DNA of 64,000 bases from a virus. The position numbers were made by a program, and so were the translations under genes. The DNA is taken from positions 62,001-126,000 of the IMG/VR virus record IMGVR_UViG_3300050120_000210, one strand, 5' to 3'. A model generated the notes under the pieces. It saw only the letters and a program-made list of their open reading frames with translations, did not search any database and was not told the origin of the DNA. Shown piece after piece: positions 22,963-30,375 of this stretch (position 1 is the first letter of the stretch; each line of letters begins with the position of its first letter).

Positions 22963-24882
22963 ATGCAATTTACACAAAGCAGTGAACGAATCGGCGTTAA
23001 CGAACACAACGCATCCAGCTACGTTTCAGCCAAATTTTCGGCAATGGGCGTCGGTATGATCGGTCGCGAATCGACCAAAAACATCGACGAAGCTCCCAGC
23101 GCAGATTGGGAAACCACTCGACTGGCCTACATTGAGCCGGTCTTCGAAGTGGAAGGACACACCGCACCAAAGCTCGCCGTTTTCAATACGTGCGGTGTTG
23201 GCTTCGCGGGTGACGACCTCGCTGATTTGATGGAAGCCGGAGCTTCCACAAAGCTCCTGCAAGCACAGGGTGGCACGAACCACGGCGAGGGCCTGAAATA
23301 TGCCTCGTGCAAGTTCAACGAACTTGGCATTGTGGTGACCAGCCGCAAAGGCGACGTGATTACGCGAGTTAAGCTCTTCAAGGGCAGTGATGGTCTTTTC
23401 CATCGCGCCATGTATCTCGCGCCCGGCCTTCGGCAACGCTATCTGAATCTCGGGCCGGGCGATCTGAGCGCGGAAGATACCGTGCGATATGAACGCCCCG
23501 GTGATTTCTACGACGTGAAGTTCTTGGGCAACGCCACGGATCAGAACACGTTTGAGAATCCGTATGGTGTTGCGAACCCCGAACAGGATGTGATTCTCAA
23601 GGAAATCACCACACGATTTTCTATCATCGGATACATGTGCCCAAAGGCGCTGCGTCTGATTTATCGGGAACAAGATGGCACGGAAACTGTTGTTCGTTCC
23701 TTCTCGGATGCGGTGTGCGACCCCTCCATCAAGTTCGAGCCTACGAAAGACCCAGTGACGGGTATTGAAGTTGATTTCTACTACTACGACGACTCCAAAA
23801 CCAAAATCAATCCCTTCGAGAAGTTCTTTGGTCACCAAGGTTCGCGAATTGCGCTGGAATACCGTGGTGAACAATTTGATGTTCTTCAGGGCAAGGATTG
23901 GTCCAACAAATCCGGCCAATACGGATTCGGTGGAATGGGTCGTAATATCAGCATCATCATTCGTGTGCCGGGTTGCAGCGACAATGATGATCGCACGTCA
24001 TTGCTGGTCAACAGTGTTCCGGTCACTACCAAAGATTATATCAGCGAAATCCAATCTCTCATGCCGATTTGGATGGAAGATTTGATCCGCAACAATCGGC
24101 CAAAGGCCGAAAAGGATTTGCAGTCCGAATTCCAAAAGTTGCTTGATTCGCTGACGATGATTTCAGCCACCCAGTCTGCAACTGGTTCGGTGAGCGTTAC
24201 TCAGCAAGTTCAGGCGACCGTGACCAAGGGTCCGCCGCGCGGCCCAGTTATCAATCCCGGCGTCAGTCATCCCGGCGCCAAAACGCCCGGCGACGGAACC
24301 GGGACGGTCACTCAACCGAACGTCCTCGCCACTGTGACTATGAGCGGCCCGCAGTCCAAACAAGTCACAGCACCCGATGTGTCATGGGTTCTCAACCTGT
24401 CTGGTTTCATCGATCTTCAGGGTAAGGGTAGCATGTTCACCAAAGGGAGTGCCTACTATTACATGAACGAGAATTTCCCGGTCATCGACAATCTGATTAA
24501 TCAGGTTTTGGTGAATTACGCTGCGCGTAGCACCAAAGCCGTTATCGGAGACGACGAGATTTATGAAATCACTCGCAACGAAGTGAAGGTCCACTGCGCG
24601 CGAGTGGTCGGGCGCTACATCGCTCGAAATCTCGCCAAGGTGAGCAATTTGGCCTATTCCGAAACGGACATTTATCGCCACGGTCTGTCAATTACGGCTC
24701 TTACGACGGTTTTCGAAAGCTGTCTTGAAGATGCGGCCGACGTTTGGAATCGTTTGCGCGGCACAACCGCATGGACGCACCGCATCGCCAAACTTAACAG
24801 CGTCACCAAGAAAGCCCACGTATCACCGGAAGACATCGACAAGGTCGTCCCGTTCGATGCACCAACGGCCCTCACCGCCTAA
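22963..24882 (+). CDS. GHKL-type ATPase (Hsp90/MutL/MORC-like)
   Basis: 639 residues. The Bergerat ATP-binding fold is indicated by N-box RESTKNIDEA (about 28-37), G1 FNTCGVGFAGDDL (about 70) and G2 GGTNHGEGLKYASCKF (about 103). The D of the usual D-x-G-x-G is replaced by N-T-C-G-V-G. A transducer-like segment follows, then a Pro/Thr/Gly-rich linker (residues 400-460) and a C-terminal domain. It is paired with the DNA-binding-like gene and closed by a terminator at 24885. By analogy with MORC/Hsp90 it may be an ATP-gated clamp acting on DNA or proteins. Confidence 0.75.
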   Translation: MQFTQSSERIGVNEHNASSYVSAKFSAMGVGMIGRESTKNIDEAPSADWETTRLAYIEPVFEVEGHTAPKLAVFNTCGVGFAGDDLADLMEAGASTKLLQAQGGTNHGEGLKYASCKFNELGIVVTSRKGDVITRVKLFKGSDGLFHRAMYLAPGLRQRYLNLGPGDLSAEDTVRYERPGDFYDVKFLGNATDQNTFENPYGVANPEQDVILKEITTRFSIIGYMCPKALRLIYREQDGTETVVRSFSDAVCDPSIKFEPTKDPVTGIEVDFYYYDDSKTKINPFEKFFGHQGSRIALEYRGEQFDVLQGKDWSNKSGQYGFGGMGRNISIIIRVPGCSDNDDRTSLLVNSVPVTTKDYISEIQSLMPIWMEDLIRNNRPKAEKDLQSEFQKLLDSLTMISATQSATGSVSVTQQVQATVTKGPPRGPVINPGVSHPGAKTPGDGTGTVTQPNVLATVTMSGPQSKQVTAPDVSWVLNLSGFIDLQGKGSMFTKGSAYYYMNENFPVIDNLINQVLVNYAARSTKAVIGDDEIYEITRNEVKVHCARVVGRYIARNLAKVSNLAYSETDIYRHGLSITALTTVFESCLEDAADVWNRLRGTTAWTHRIAKLNSVTKKAHVSPEDIDKVVPFDAPTALTA

Positions 24883-24884
24883 TG

Positions 24885-24911
24885 AAAGGCCCCCGGATTT
24901 CGGGGGCCTTT
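24885..24911 (+). terminator. Terminator of the GHKL operon
   Basis: AAAGGCCCCCG, 5-nt loop, CGGGGGCCTTT then TCTCTT. Confidence 0.9.
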
Positions 24912-25027
24912 CTCTTGGTCCATGTCACGCTCCCCGTCTATAGAGTGAGGGCTTGTTACCCACCGCCGTCTATGATGGTAGAGGGAGACTGTCTCGCCCT
25001 CGGACTAGATATCAGGAGGACGACATC

Positions 25028-25246
25028 ATGGGTTGGATCAGCAAGCGGTTCTCACAGAACCGAAGCAAGTGGGGCAAGACGATCTCGGAGGAAAAGCGCC
25101 GAGCGCCTCTCCGCAGGATCGTGCATGTCATTCGCGCTCGCGAAAGTTTGTTCGACAGCGATTGGGTCGAACTGGAATGCGGGCATCAGGTTCACGCATT
25201 CGGCGACATCCGCGCACGATGCGTGAAATGTCTCAGACAGCCTTGA
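25028..25246 (+). CDS. Small basic zinc-finger-like protein
   Basis: 72 residues, MGWISKRFSQNRSKWG. A strong AGGAGG lies 8 nt before ATG 25028. The C-terminal half contains ELECGHQVHAFGDIRARCVKC, a C-x-H...C-x-x-C pattern. It is basic overall, so nucleic-acid binding is likely. It ends at a bidirectional terminator. Confidence 0.78.
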   Translation: MGWISKRFSQNRSKWGKTISEEKRRAPLRRIVHVIRARESLFDSDWVELECGHQVHAFGDIRARCVKCLRQP

Positions 25247-25267
25247 AGAGAATCGTGAGCAATAAAA

Positions 25268-25289
25268 AAGGCCGGGCGAACCCGGCCTT
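25268..25289. terminator. Bidirectional terminator between convergent genes
   Basis: AAGGCCGGG-CGAA-CCCGGCCTT with A6 before and a T-rich tail after. It serves the zinc-finger gene (+) and the SPFH-tail gene (-). Confidence 0.9.
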
Positions 25290-25310
25290 CTCTATTTTCG
25301 GTCGAAGACC

Positions 25311-25745
25311 TTACTTCTTCTTCGAACCGGCGTCGTCTTGGCTCGGCGCCGCCGGACGTTCCGGGCGGTGACCAGCTTCGAGGATCGGCATGGCGCCCTC
25401 GGTCGGCACGTAGATGATCTGATCGTGCGACGTGGCGAGGTTGTTGATGTAGAGGTAACGGAGGTAGTCCTCGTTGCCCTTCAGGCCGTCGCCGATGATC
25501 TTGTTGGCGTCGCGGACACCTTCAGCCCGGCGGACTTCCGCCTTGGCTTCGTAGTCGGCGCTTTCATACTTCGCCTTCGCCGTCTGGACGGCGACTTGCT
25601 TGCTGGCTTCGGCCTTGGCCAACTCGGCTTGCCCTTCCATCTTGGAAGTGTAGACGTTGTAGGACGGGCAGCCATATAGACCGGTGCCGACGCAGGCCAG
25701 AACGACGAAGAGCACGATGGCTCCGAGCTTGATGATTTGGGACAA
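25311..25745 (-). CDS. Membrane-anchored SPFH-tail-like protein
   Basis: 144 residues from TTG 25745 (GGAG 9 nt upstream). Membrane segment IIKLGAIVLFVVLACVGTGLYG, then an Ala/Glu/Lys heptad helix (EGQAELAKAEASKQVAVQT...) followed by NEDYLRYLYINNL. This matches the C-terminal half of stomatin/prohibitin (SPFH) proteins without the beta-rich SPFH domain itself. It probably forms coiled-coil oligomers at the inner membrane. An early promoter precedes it. Confidence 0.72.
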   Translation of the reverse strand: MSQIIKLGAIVLFVVLACVGTGLYGCPSYNVYTSKMEGQAELAKAEASKQVAVQTAKAKYESADYEAKAEVRRAEGVRDANKIIGDGLKGNEDYLRYLYINNLATSHDQIIYVPTEGAMPILEAGHRPERPAAPSQDDAGSKKK

Positions 25746-25777
25746 AACGGGGTCTCCTTTGAGTTGAACTTAATTGG

Positions 25778-25805
25778 ACCCTATCCTGAGTTTCAATCTG
25801 GTCAA
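25778..25805 (-). promoter_or_regulatory. Early-type promoter of the SPFH-tail gene
   Basis: TTGACC (25805-25800), 16-nt spacer, TAGGGT (25783-25778). Confidence 0.6.
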
Positions 25806-25816
25806 CGAAAATGCGC

Positions 25817-25822
25817 TAAATA
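25817..25822 (+). promoter_or_regulatory. T4-type late promoter box (CTAAATA)
   Basis: GCTAAATATCGG then ATG 25827, 4 nt apart. It lies back to back with the early promoter of the divergent gene. Confidence 0.7.
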
Positions 25823-25826
25823 TCGG

Positions 25827-26948
25827 ATGCGCTATCACGAGATCACCGAGGCCATTGCCAATCCGCCCCGTGCTCTGGGCGCTTACGTGCGTAAACGCAT
25901 CTCCGAACTCAAGTCCATCGTCTCCGCAAGAGATCGCGCAGCCCAGATCGTTTCCGCAAACGAAAAACTTGGCGAGCCAATGCTGAATTATTTTCTGCGA
26001 TATGGATCGGACAATGTCGAAGCGGCAAACGACCTCGGCTATGCGATCCATATCGCCAAGAACCTAGATCGCTATCGCCCGCTCGATCAACTGCTTTCCA
26101 ATTTGGAAGCGTTCCTCGCGCACGGCCACGAGTTTCGTCGCTACGTGCTGAACTCATTCGCCTATGCGGAGCCGATCCCAGAAGATGCAAAAAAAACATT
26201 CTCGGTTCTTGACACGGCTGAGGTTGGCGCCGAAAAATACGGCTTCAAACCGAACGACCCCGACAACGCCAAAGACGAGGAGTTCGTAGCGGCCATGGCA
26301 TTGCTTGAAGGTTTGCGACTTTTCGACGGAGCCTATCAGAAAGGCGAAACACTCTGGGCGGACGTGAGCCACAAAATTGGGCTCATCGGTCGTGGTCGCC
26401 CGGAGCATGATGCTGTTGAGACACTCTACCACGCCACGGCGTTTGTTCCTGAGATTTTGAGAGACGGTTTTGCGGCCGAACGCCCACTGGATCGGCGCGG
26501 CCTCGGAAACCTTGGCGAAGTGAACGCCACCATCTCCTTCACCCACGATCTCGACTTGGCGCGCAATCTAATGCGCTCGCTCAAGGAAATCTGGATGATT
26601 GCCCACGGTCAATTGAAGGCACGGCAGATCGTCAGTTGGATTCGCATCGAGGGGTTGGAGAAGCAAGTCAGTGGGATGTATCCCCACGGGACCAACCTCG
26701 ACGCCCTGAACACACCGGAAGAAGCCGTCACACTCTATCGTTACTGGCTTGCGTTCTCGAAGATGCGTGTCGATCCCACGTTCGTTTCACCAGAACGTCT
26801 TCTCACGGTGATGGCTGATCGGAAAGAGTCCGACATCGGCGTGTTGGTCTGCGAAGTCGAGATCAGCATGAAGGATGAATATTTCGCGGGAGAATCGGAG
26901 TTCCGTTTGACGCCGGACAAAGTCCTATCGGTCAAACGCCAGTTCTAA
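25827..26948 (+). CDS. ART-like late protein with head-targeting-type leader
   Basis: 373 residues, MRYHEITEAIANP (leader with ITE). Residues about 220-275 read ETLYHATAFVPEILRDGF ... GLGNLGEVNATISFTHDLDLA. The pattern YH-x-T, I-x-x-GF, then [IV]-x-FT-x-D-x-x-x-A fits ADP-ribosyltransferase-type (ART) folds. T4 Alt is a packaged ART, which makes the combination suggestive. The catalytic Glu was not located with certainty. The N-terminal 200 residues are helical and unknown. Confidence 0.62.
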   Translation: MRYHEITEAIANPPRALGAYVRKRISELKSIVSARDRAAQIVSANEKLGEPMLNYFLRYGSDNVEAANDLGYAIHIAKNLDRYRPLDQLLSNLEAFLAHGHEFRRYVLNSFAYAEPIPEDAKKTFSVLDTAEVGAEKYGFKPNDPDNAKDEEFVAAMALLEGLRLFDGAYQKGETLWADVSHKIGLIGRGRPEHDAVETLYHATAFVPEILRDGFAAERPLDRRGLGNLGEVNATISFTHDLDLARNLMRSLKEIWMIAHGQLKARQIVSWIRIEGLEKQVSGMYPHGTNLDALNTPEEAVTLYRYWLAFSKMRVDPTFVSPERLLTVMADRKESDIGVLVCEVEISMKDEYFAGESEFRLTPDKVLSVKRQF

Positions 26949-27574
26949 GCGCACGAGTGCCCCATGCGAAAACCCATGTTGGCAAACTTTTGCTGAAGAC
27001 GTTTTCCTTCGAGTTCGTTCATCATCCTGAATGACCACTGATTGATCTGCGTCTCCACGCCGCCGCGTGGCAGTGACTTACCGACGTTGGCGAACGTTTG
27101 CTCAATTTCCAACATCTCGCGATAGTCCAAATCGTGCTCCCATCGCCGCCGCCAGCGAATTGGCTGGAAATCGAACGTGAACATATGACTGTGGAGACCT
27201 TGATAAGTGTGCTCTTGGCGGACACTGATGAGGCTGACCACGAAATCATTGGGCAACGTGGATCGAAACATGATTCCGTCCAACCAATCGGCGGTGGGCT
27301 CCCAGCTAAGAAACGATGTGAAACCTTCTTCCCACAAAAACGTGGCGCGTTCGCGCGTCTTGACCATCGAACCATCGGGCATATGGGTCATCTCGATGGT
27401 GACCGGAACTCCGACGTTGAAATATTCCTGAACGAGGTTCTTGTCGGTATCGACCCAGTTGTGGCCGCGTTTCCATTCGCCAACATGCAGGCCGCTGTGA
27501 GACAGACTTCGTTCGATGAACTCGGAGCCGAGAACTTCGTAGAGTAAGCGGGTCTCGACAACTTGCGAGATCAT
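26945..27574 (-). CDS. Hypothetical protein, 209 residues
   Basis: MISQVVETRLLYEVLG, ATGA-coupled at 27571. Aromatic-rich middle (ATFLWEEGFTSFLSWEP, MFTFDFQPIRWRRRWEH) and helical C-terminus with RMMNELEGKRLQQKFANMGF. The last part resembles an enlarged LLRMF/FK-type domain, but this is weak. It converges with the ART-like gene by 4 nt. Confidence 0.72.
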   Translation of the reverse strand: MISQVVETRLLYEVLGSEFIERSLSHSGLHVGEWKRGHNWVDTDKNLVQEYFNVGVPVTIEMTHMPDGSMVKTRERATFLWEEGFTSFLSWEPTADWLDGIMFRSTLPNDFVVSLISVRQEHTYQGLHSHMFTFDFQPIRWRRRWEHDLDYREMLEIEQTFANVGKSLPRGGVETQINQWSFRMMNELEGKRLQQKFANMGFRMGHSCA

Positions 27575-27753
27575 GCAGCCAGCCGTTGTTTCGAGCCTTC
27601 GTAGTCGGCCCAGAATTGAATGGCCTGCTTAACGGCGTCGGCCGCGAAACCTTCTCGCAAGAGGATGCTTTCGAGATTCTTCAGCGAACGGATTTGCCGA
27701 TCTTTGGCGATCTGAACCGCAGCACGAACGGCTTCAAATACATCGTCGGGCAT
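27571..27753 (-). CDS. Small helical hypothetical protein
   Basis: 60 residues, MPDDVFEAVRAAVQIAK. GGAG lies before ATG 27753. The pattern NLESILLREGFAADAVKQAI looks like a UBA-like three-helix fold. The function is unknown. Confidence 0.75.
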   Translation of the reverse strand: MPDDVFEAVRAAVQIAKDRQIRSLKNLESILLREGFAADAVKQAIQFWADYEGSKQRLAA

Positions 27754-27792
27754 TCGAGCCTCCGGTCTGTTGAAAAATTCTATCCAGAACAG

Positions 27793-27820
27793 AAGCTACC
27801 ACCATTTAGCAAGTGGTCAA
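27793..27820 (-). promoter_or_regulatory. Early-type promoter
   Basis: TTGACC (27820-27815), 16-nt spacer, TAGCTT (27798-27793); it drives the two genes ending at 26945. Confidence 0.65.
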
Positions 27821-28594
27821 CTAAAAGGCGACCTCGACTAGCTTGTGACCCTTCTCGAAAATATTGGCCAATGCTTCCTTGTCGAGCATCTTGTAGAACG
27901 AGCCATCAATTTTGCGAGCGATGGGGAAACGCATCGCCATTTTGGTCCACTCCGGCGTAGCCACAGTATAGAGCCACATCTTGGTGTAGACTTTGCTCAT
28001 GCGGCCCTGCCACTTGTGCTTGATCGTTTCAAGTTCGGCATGGGCCAGCTTAGGAGAGATCAACGCGAACATGTAGGAGTTGTCGGCCTTCTGGACGAGG
28101 ATCACGCCAACGGCCTTCAGCGCCATCTCGTTGGCAAGTTCGTCGTCGGCCGTGCTGTCCTTCAACGGAACGCGAATGCCGCTGAGACGGCTGATCTCGC
28201 GCAGCTTGGACAAGAACTTCTGCCCATGATTTTCGGCCGTGTCCCCGATGTGGTAGAAATAGACGTGGATCATCTCGTGCAAAAGAATGCCGTCGATGGT
28301 CTCCGGGGTTCGTTTGAACATCGACGAAATTTGCAAGATCATGCTACCGGGCACGAGCTTGGTATAGTGTGCCATCATATGGCGCGGAGCAGCTTTGTAT
28401 TGCTTGCCGTTCCTAATTTTCACCGGGCCGGTATAAGTCGTGCGAGCTTTTACGACGCCACCGATGCCCTTCAATTGAGCAAACTCAACCGGAATCTTCG
28501 GGAGTTCACCGTTGAAATAGGCATTGTTGAACTTATCGTATGTCCCCTGAAGGTCGTAGGCTTCGGGGTTTTCGTATAGCTCACGGTAGCGCAT
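27821..28594 (-). CDS. SprT-like zinc metalloprotease with head-targeting-type leader
   Basis: 257 residues, MRYRELYENPEAYD (leader with LYE). The N-terminal FNNAYFNGELP is the SprT opening. Residues about 130-155 read ILLHEMIHVYFYHIGD ... HGQKFLSKL, the HExxH zinc site with the downstream HG-x-x-F. The last 90 residues are unknown. The late box ends 4 nt before ATG 28594 and shares its TAA with the stop of the upstream gene. SprT/Spartan proteins cut DNA-bound proteins, so a role in clearing host DNA-bound proteins is possible. Confidence 0.85.
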   Translation of the reverse strand: MRYRELYENPEAYDLQGTYDKFNNAYFNGELPKIPVEFAQLKGIGGVVKARTTYTGPVKIRNGKQYKAAPRHMMAHYTKLVPGSMILQISSMFKRTPETIDGILLHEMIHVYFYHIGDTAENHGQKFLSKLREISRLSGIRVPLKDSTADDELANEMALKAVGVILVQKADNSYMFALISPKLAHAELETIKHKWQGRMSKVYTKMWLYTVATPEWTKMAMRFPIARKIDGSFYKMLDKEALANIFEKGHKLVEVAF

Positions 28595-28598
28595 ACGA

Positions 28599-28604
28599 TA
28601 TTTA
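28599..28604 (-). promoter_or_regulatory. T4-type late promoter box (CTAAATA)
   Basis: GCTAAATATCGT then ATG 28594, 4 nt apart. The TAA is also the stop of the zinc-ribbon gene. Confidence 0.7.
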
Positions 28605-28781
28605 GCGCGGGGAGGGCTTGCCCGGCTTGTCTCTGGTCTTGGTAGCACGGGAACCACACGTCTTACATTTCGATCCAGCCGTGACCTTATCTCGATCACA
28701 GCCCGAGCACCAAAATGATTTTGAGCGGGGCTCTCGCGAAGCTTCGCGATTGGTCAGTTCGTATTGGAAATCGTTTGACAT
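28602..28781 (-). CDS. Small zinc-ribbon protein
   Basis: 59 residues, MSNDFQYELTNREASRE, from ATG 28781. It contains FWCSGCDRDK and CKTCGSRATK, two C-x-x-C pairs, so a zinc ribbon. Basic tail (KTRDKPGKPSPR). A TATACT box precedes the ATG by 8 nt. Nucleic-acid binding is likely. Confidence 0.75.
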   Translation of the reverse strand: MSNDFQYELTNREASREPRSKSFWCSGCDRDKVTAGSKCKTCGSRATKTRDKPGKPSPR

Positions 28782-28873
28782 TGTTTTTGAGTATAGTAGA
28801 AAACGCCGGTCAACAGAACCCTGATGGACAACTCTGTTGGAACTGGTCGGGTGACTGGGCCTTTTTAACGTCG

Positions 28874-28905
28874 AATATCCAGTGGCCTCGGTGAGAAATC
28901 ACCGG
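28874..28905 (-). terminator. Hairpin after the 426-residue late gene
   Basis: GGCC-x-CGGTGA stem with 4-nt loop and one G-T pair. The T tract is weak (GGATATT), so efficiency is uncertain. Confidence 0.5.
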
Positions 28906-28917
28906 GGCCATTGTCGT

Positions 28918-30198
28918 TTACGCCTTGGCGAAAACCTCGTTCATGTTTTCCTCTGACGCATACATCTTCGTGCCATCGGGCAGCTTCACGTCGTGGAACG
29001 TGGTCGGGAAGCGATAGAAGAACGTCGGCCGAGACATGCGGAACGTCTGAACGTAGGATTGCACGATGGATTGCTTCACGTTGAAACTCGAACCATCGGG
29101 GAAGGCGAAGGTCAGCAACGCGGTGATGATACCCGAGTTCGTGTTGATGCTGACGACTTTCTCTTGGAAGTCCCCACCCTTGGTCGTCAGGATCGGCGCC
29201 AGCTTGGCGGTGTTCTTGTAGACGAACTCGTTCTGCATGGCTTCGACTTGCTCTTCCGCGATGCCGTCGAGCTTGGTCTGCCAATCGGCATACAGAGCCT
29301 TCGTCTGGTAATCCATGAGCATCATAATCAGAGCGGAGTCCCTCGCCATTTTCTTGGCGCGTTCCGGGTCGTTGGCCATGGAGTCGATGAAACTTTGCAC
29401 CGACTTGGTCATCCATTCGATCAGGTGGACCTTCTGGGCGGCGCGAACGTCGTTGGTCATTTCCTTCAGGAGAGCGAAGATTTTCTTGGTCTGGGCGCTC
29501 GATGACGGCGGCGGGGTGTAGGGTTTCTTCGGGTCTTGCTTGGCTTGCAGCGGCTCCATGCCCAGCAGAGCCAAAATTTGTTCCATGAAATCGGTTTCGG
29601 TGGCGGCCCACTTGAAGAACGTCTCGAACGTCGTCGGGTTGACCGCGCCGTTTTTGTAGTCTCCGCAGATTTCGTAGGTCGCGCCGTCCGACGAGGTGAC
29701 GACGTAGGCGCTGCACCACACGAAGAACTCGAAATCGATCTCGATGCGCTGATAAGAGCCGCGCTTGGACTCGGCTGCCCGGAGGTTTCGGATTTCGTAG
29801 CGGCCTTTCTTGCTCAGGTTGGCTTGCATGAGCGGAAGGACTTGTTCCTTCATCTGGGCGTAGGCGAGCTTGCTGCGGTCGTTCCAGTCGGAATCTCGCG
29901 ACGATTCCGGCGCGGGGTCGAACTCGGCGTAGTATTTTATCTCATTGGAGTGGTAGGTCTTGCCGCCATGGTTGCCATACATCTTCTTGACCATGTCGCC
30001 GAACGGCGTCGCACCGAGCACCCAGCCACCGTCTGACGGCTTGAGCACCTTGGTGTTCTCGATCTTCCAGCCTTGCAGATTGCCGATGATTTCGGTCAGA
30101 AGCTTCGCATTCAGCGCAGCAGCACCACCCTTCCGCATCTTGAGCATCATATGTTCAACGGCGGGGGTGAGGGATTCCATGATCTCGTGGGCGCGCAT
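28918..30198 (-). CDS. Late protein with head-targeting-type leader, function unknown
   Basis: 426 residues, MRAHEIMESLTPA (leader with IME). GGAGG 8 nt before ATG 30198 and a CTAAATA box 23 nt upstream. No known domain. It has a mixed N-terminal half (GWVLGATPFGDMVKK), a Pro/Ser linker (PYTPPPSSSAQTKK, about 235) and a helical C-terminal half. The leader and promoter class place it with the other packaged-effector candidates. Confidence 0.78.
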   Translation of the reverse strand: MRAHEIMESLTPAVEHMMLKMRKGGAAALNAKLLTEIIGNLQGWKIENTKVLKPSDGGWVLGATPFGDMVKKMYGNHGGKTYHSNEIKYYAEFDPAPESSRDSDWNDRSKLAYAQMKEQVLPLMQANLSKKGRYEIRNLRAAESKRGSYQRIEIDFEFFVWCSAYVVTSSDGATYEICGDYKNGAVNPTTFETFFKWAATETDFMEQILALLGMEPLQAKQDPKKPYTPPPSSSAQTKKIFALLKEMTNDVRAAQKVHLIEWMTKSVQSFIDSMANDPERAKKMARDSALIMMLMDYQTKALYADWQTKLDGIAEEQVEAMQNEFVYKNTAKLAPILTTKGGDFQEKVVSINTNSGIITALLTFAFPDGSSFNVKQSIVQSYVQTFRMSRPTFFYRFPTTFHDVKLPDGTKMYASEENMNEVFAKA

Positions 30199-30220
30199 GA
30201 ATAGTTCCTCCGTAATGTCC

Positions 30221-30226
30221 TATTTA
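30221..30226 (-). promoter_or_regulatory. T4-type late promoter box (CTAAATA)
   Basis: TTCTAAATAGGAC, 23 nt before ATG 30198, with a normal ribosome site between. Confidence 0.7.
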
Positions 30227-30300
30227 GAATAGCTCAGTTTGAGAGTAGCGCAAGGATAAAACAAGCATAGGTCGAGTAGAATATCGCTTTCTGGGTGGAG

Positions 30301-30308
30301 ATAAATAC
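30301..30308 (+). promoter_or_regulatory. T4-type late promoter of the giant adhesin (ATAAATAC)
   Basis: GAGATAAATACAAG, 69 nt before ATG 30376. It is divergent from the late promoter at 30221. Confidence 0.65.
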
Positions 30309-30375
30309 AAGCTCCCACACGCGTGCTGTTTGGATAAGTAAACCAAACACATCTTTGCAGAAAGTTATTACCCCC

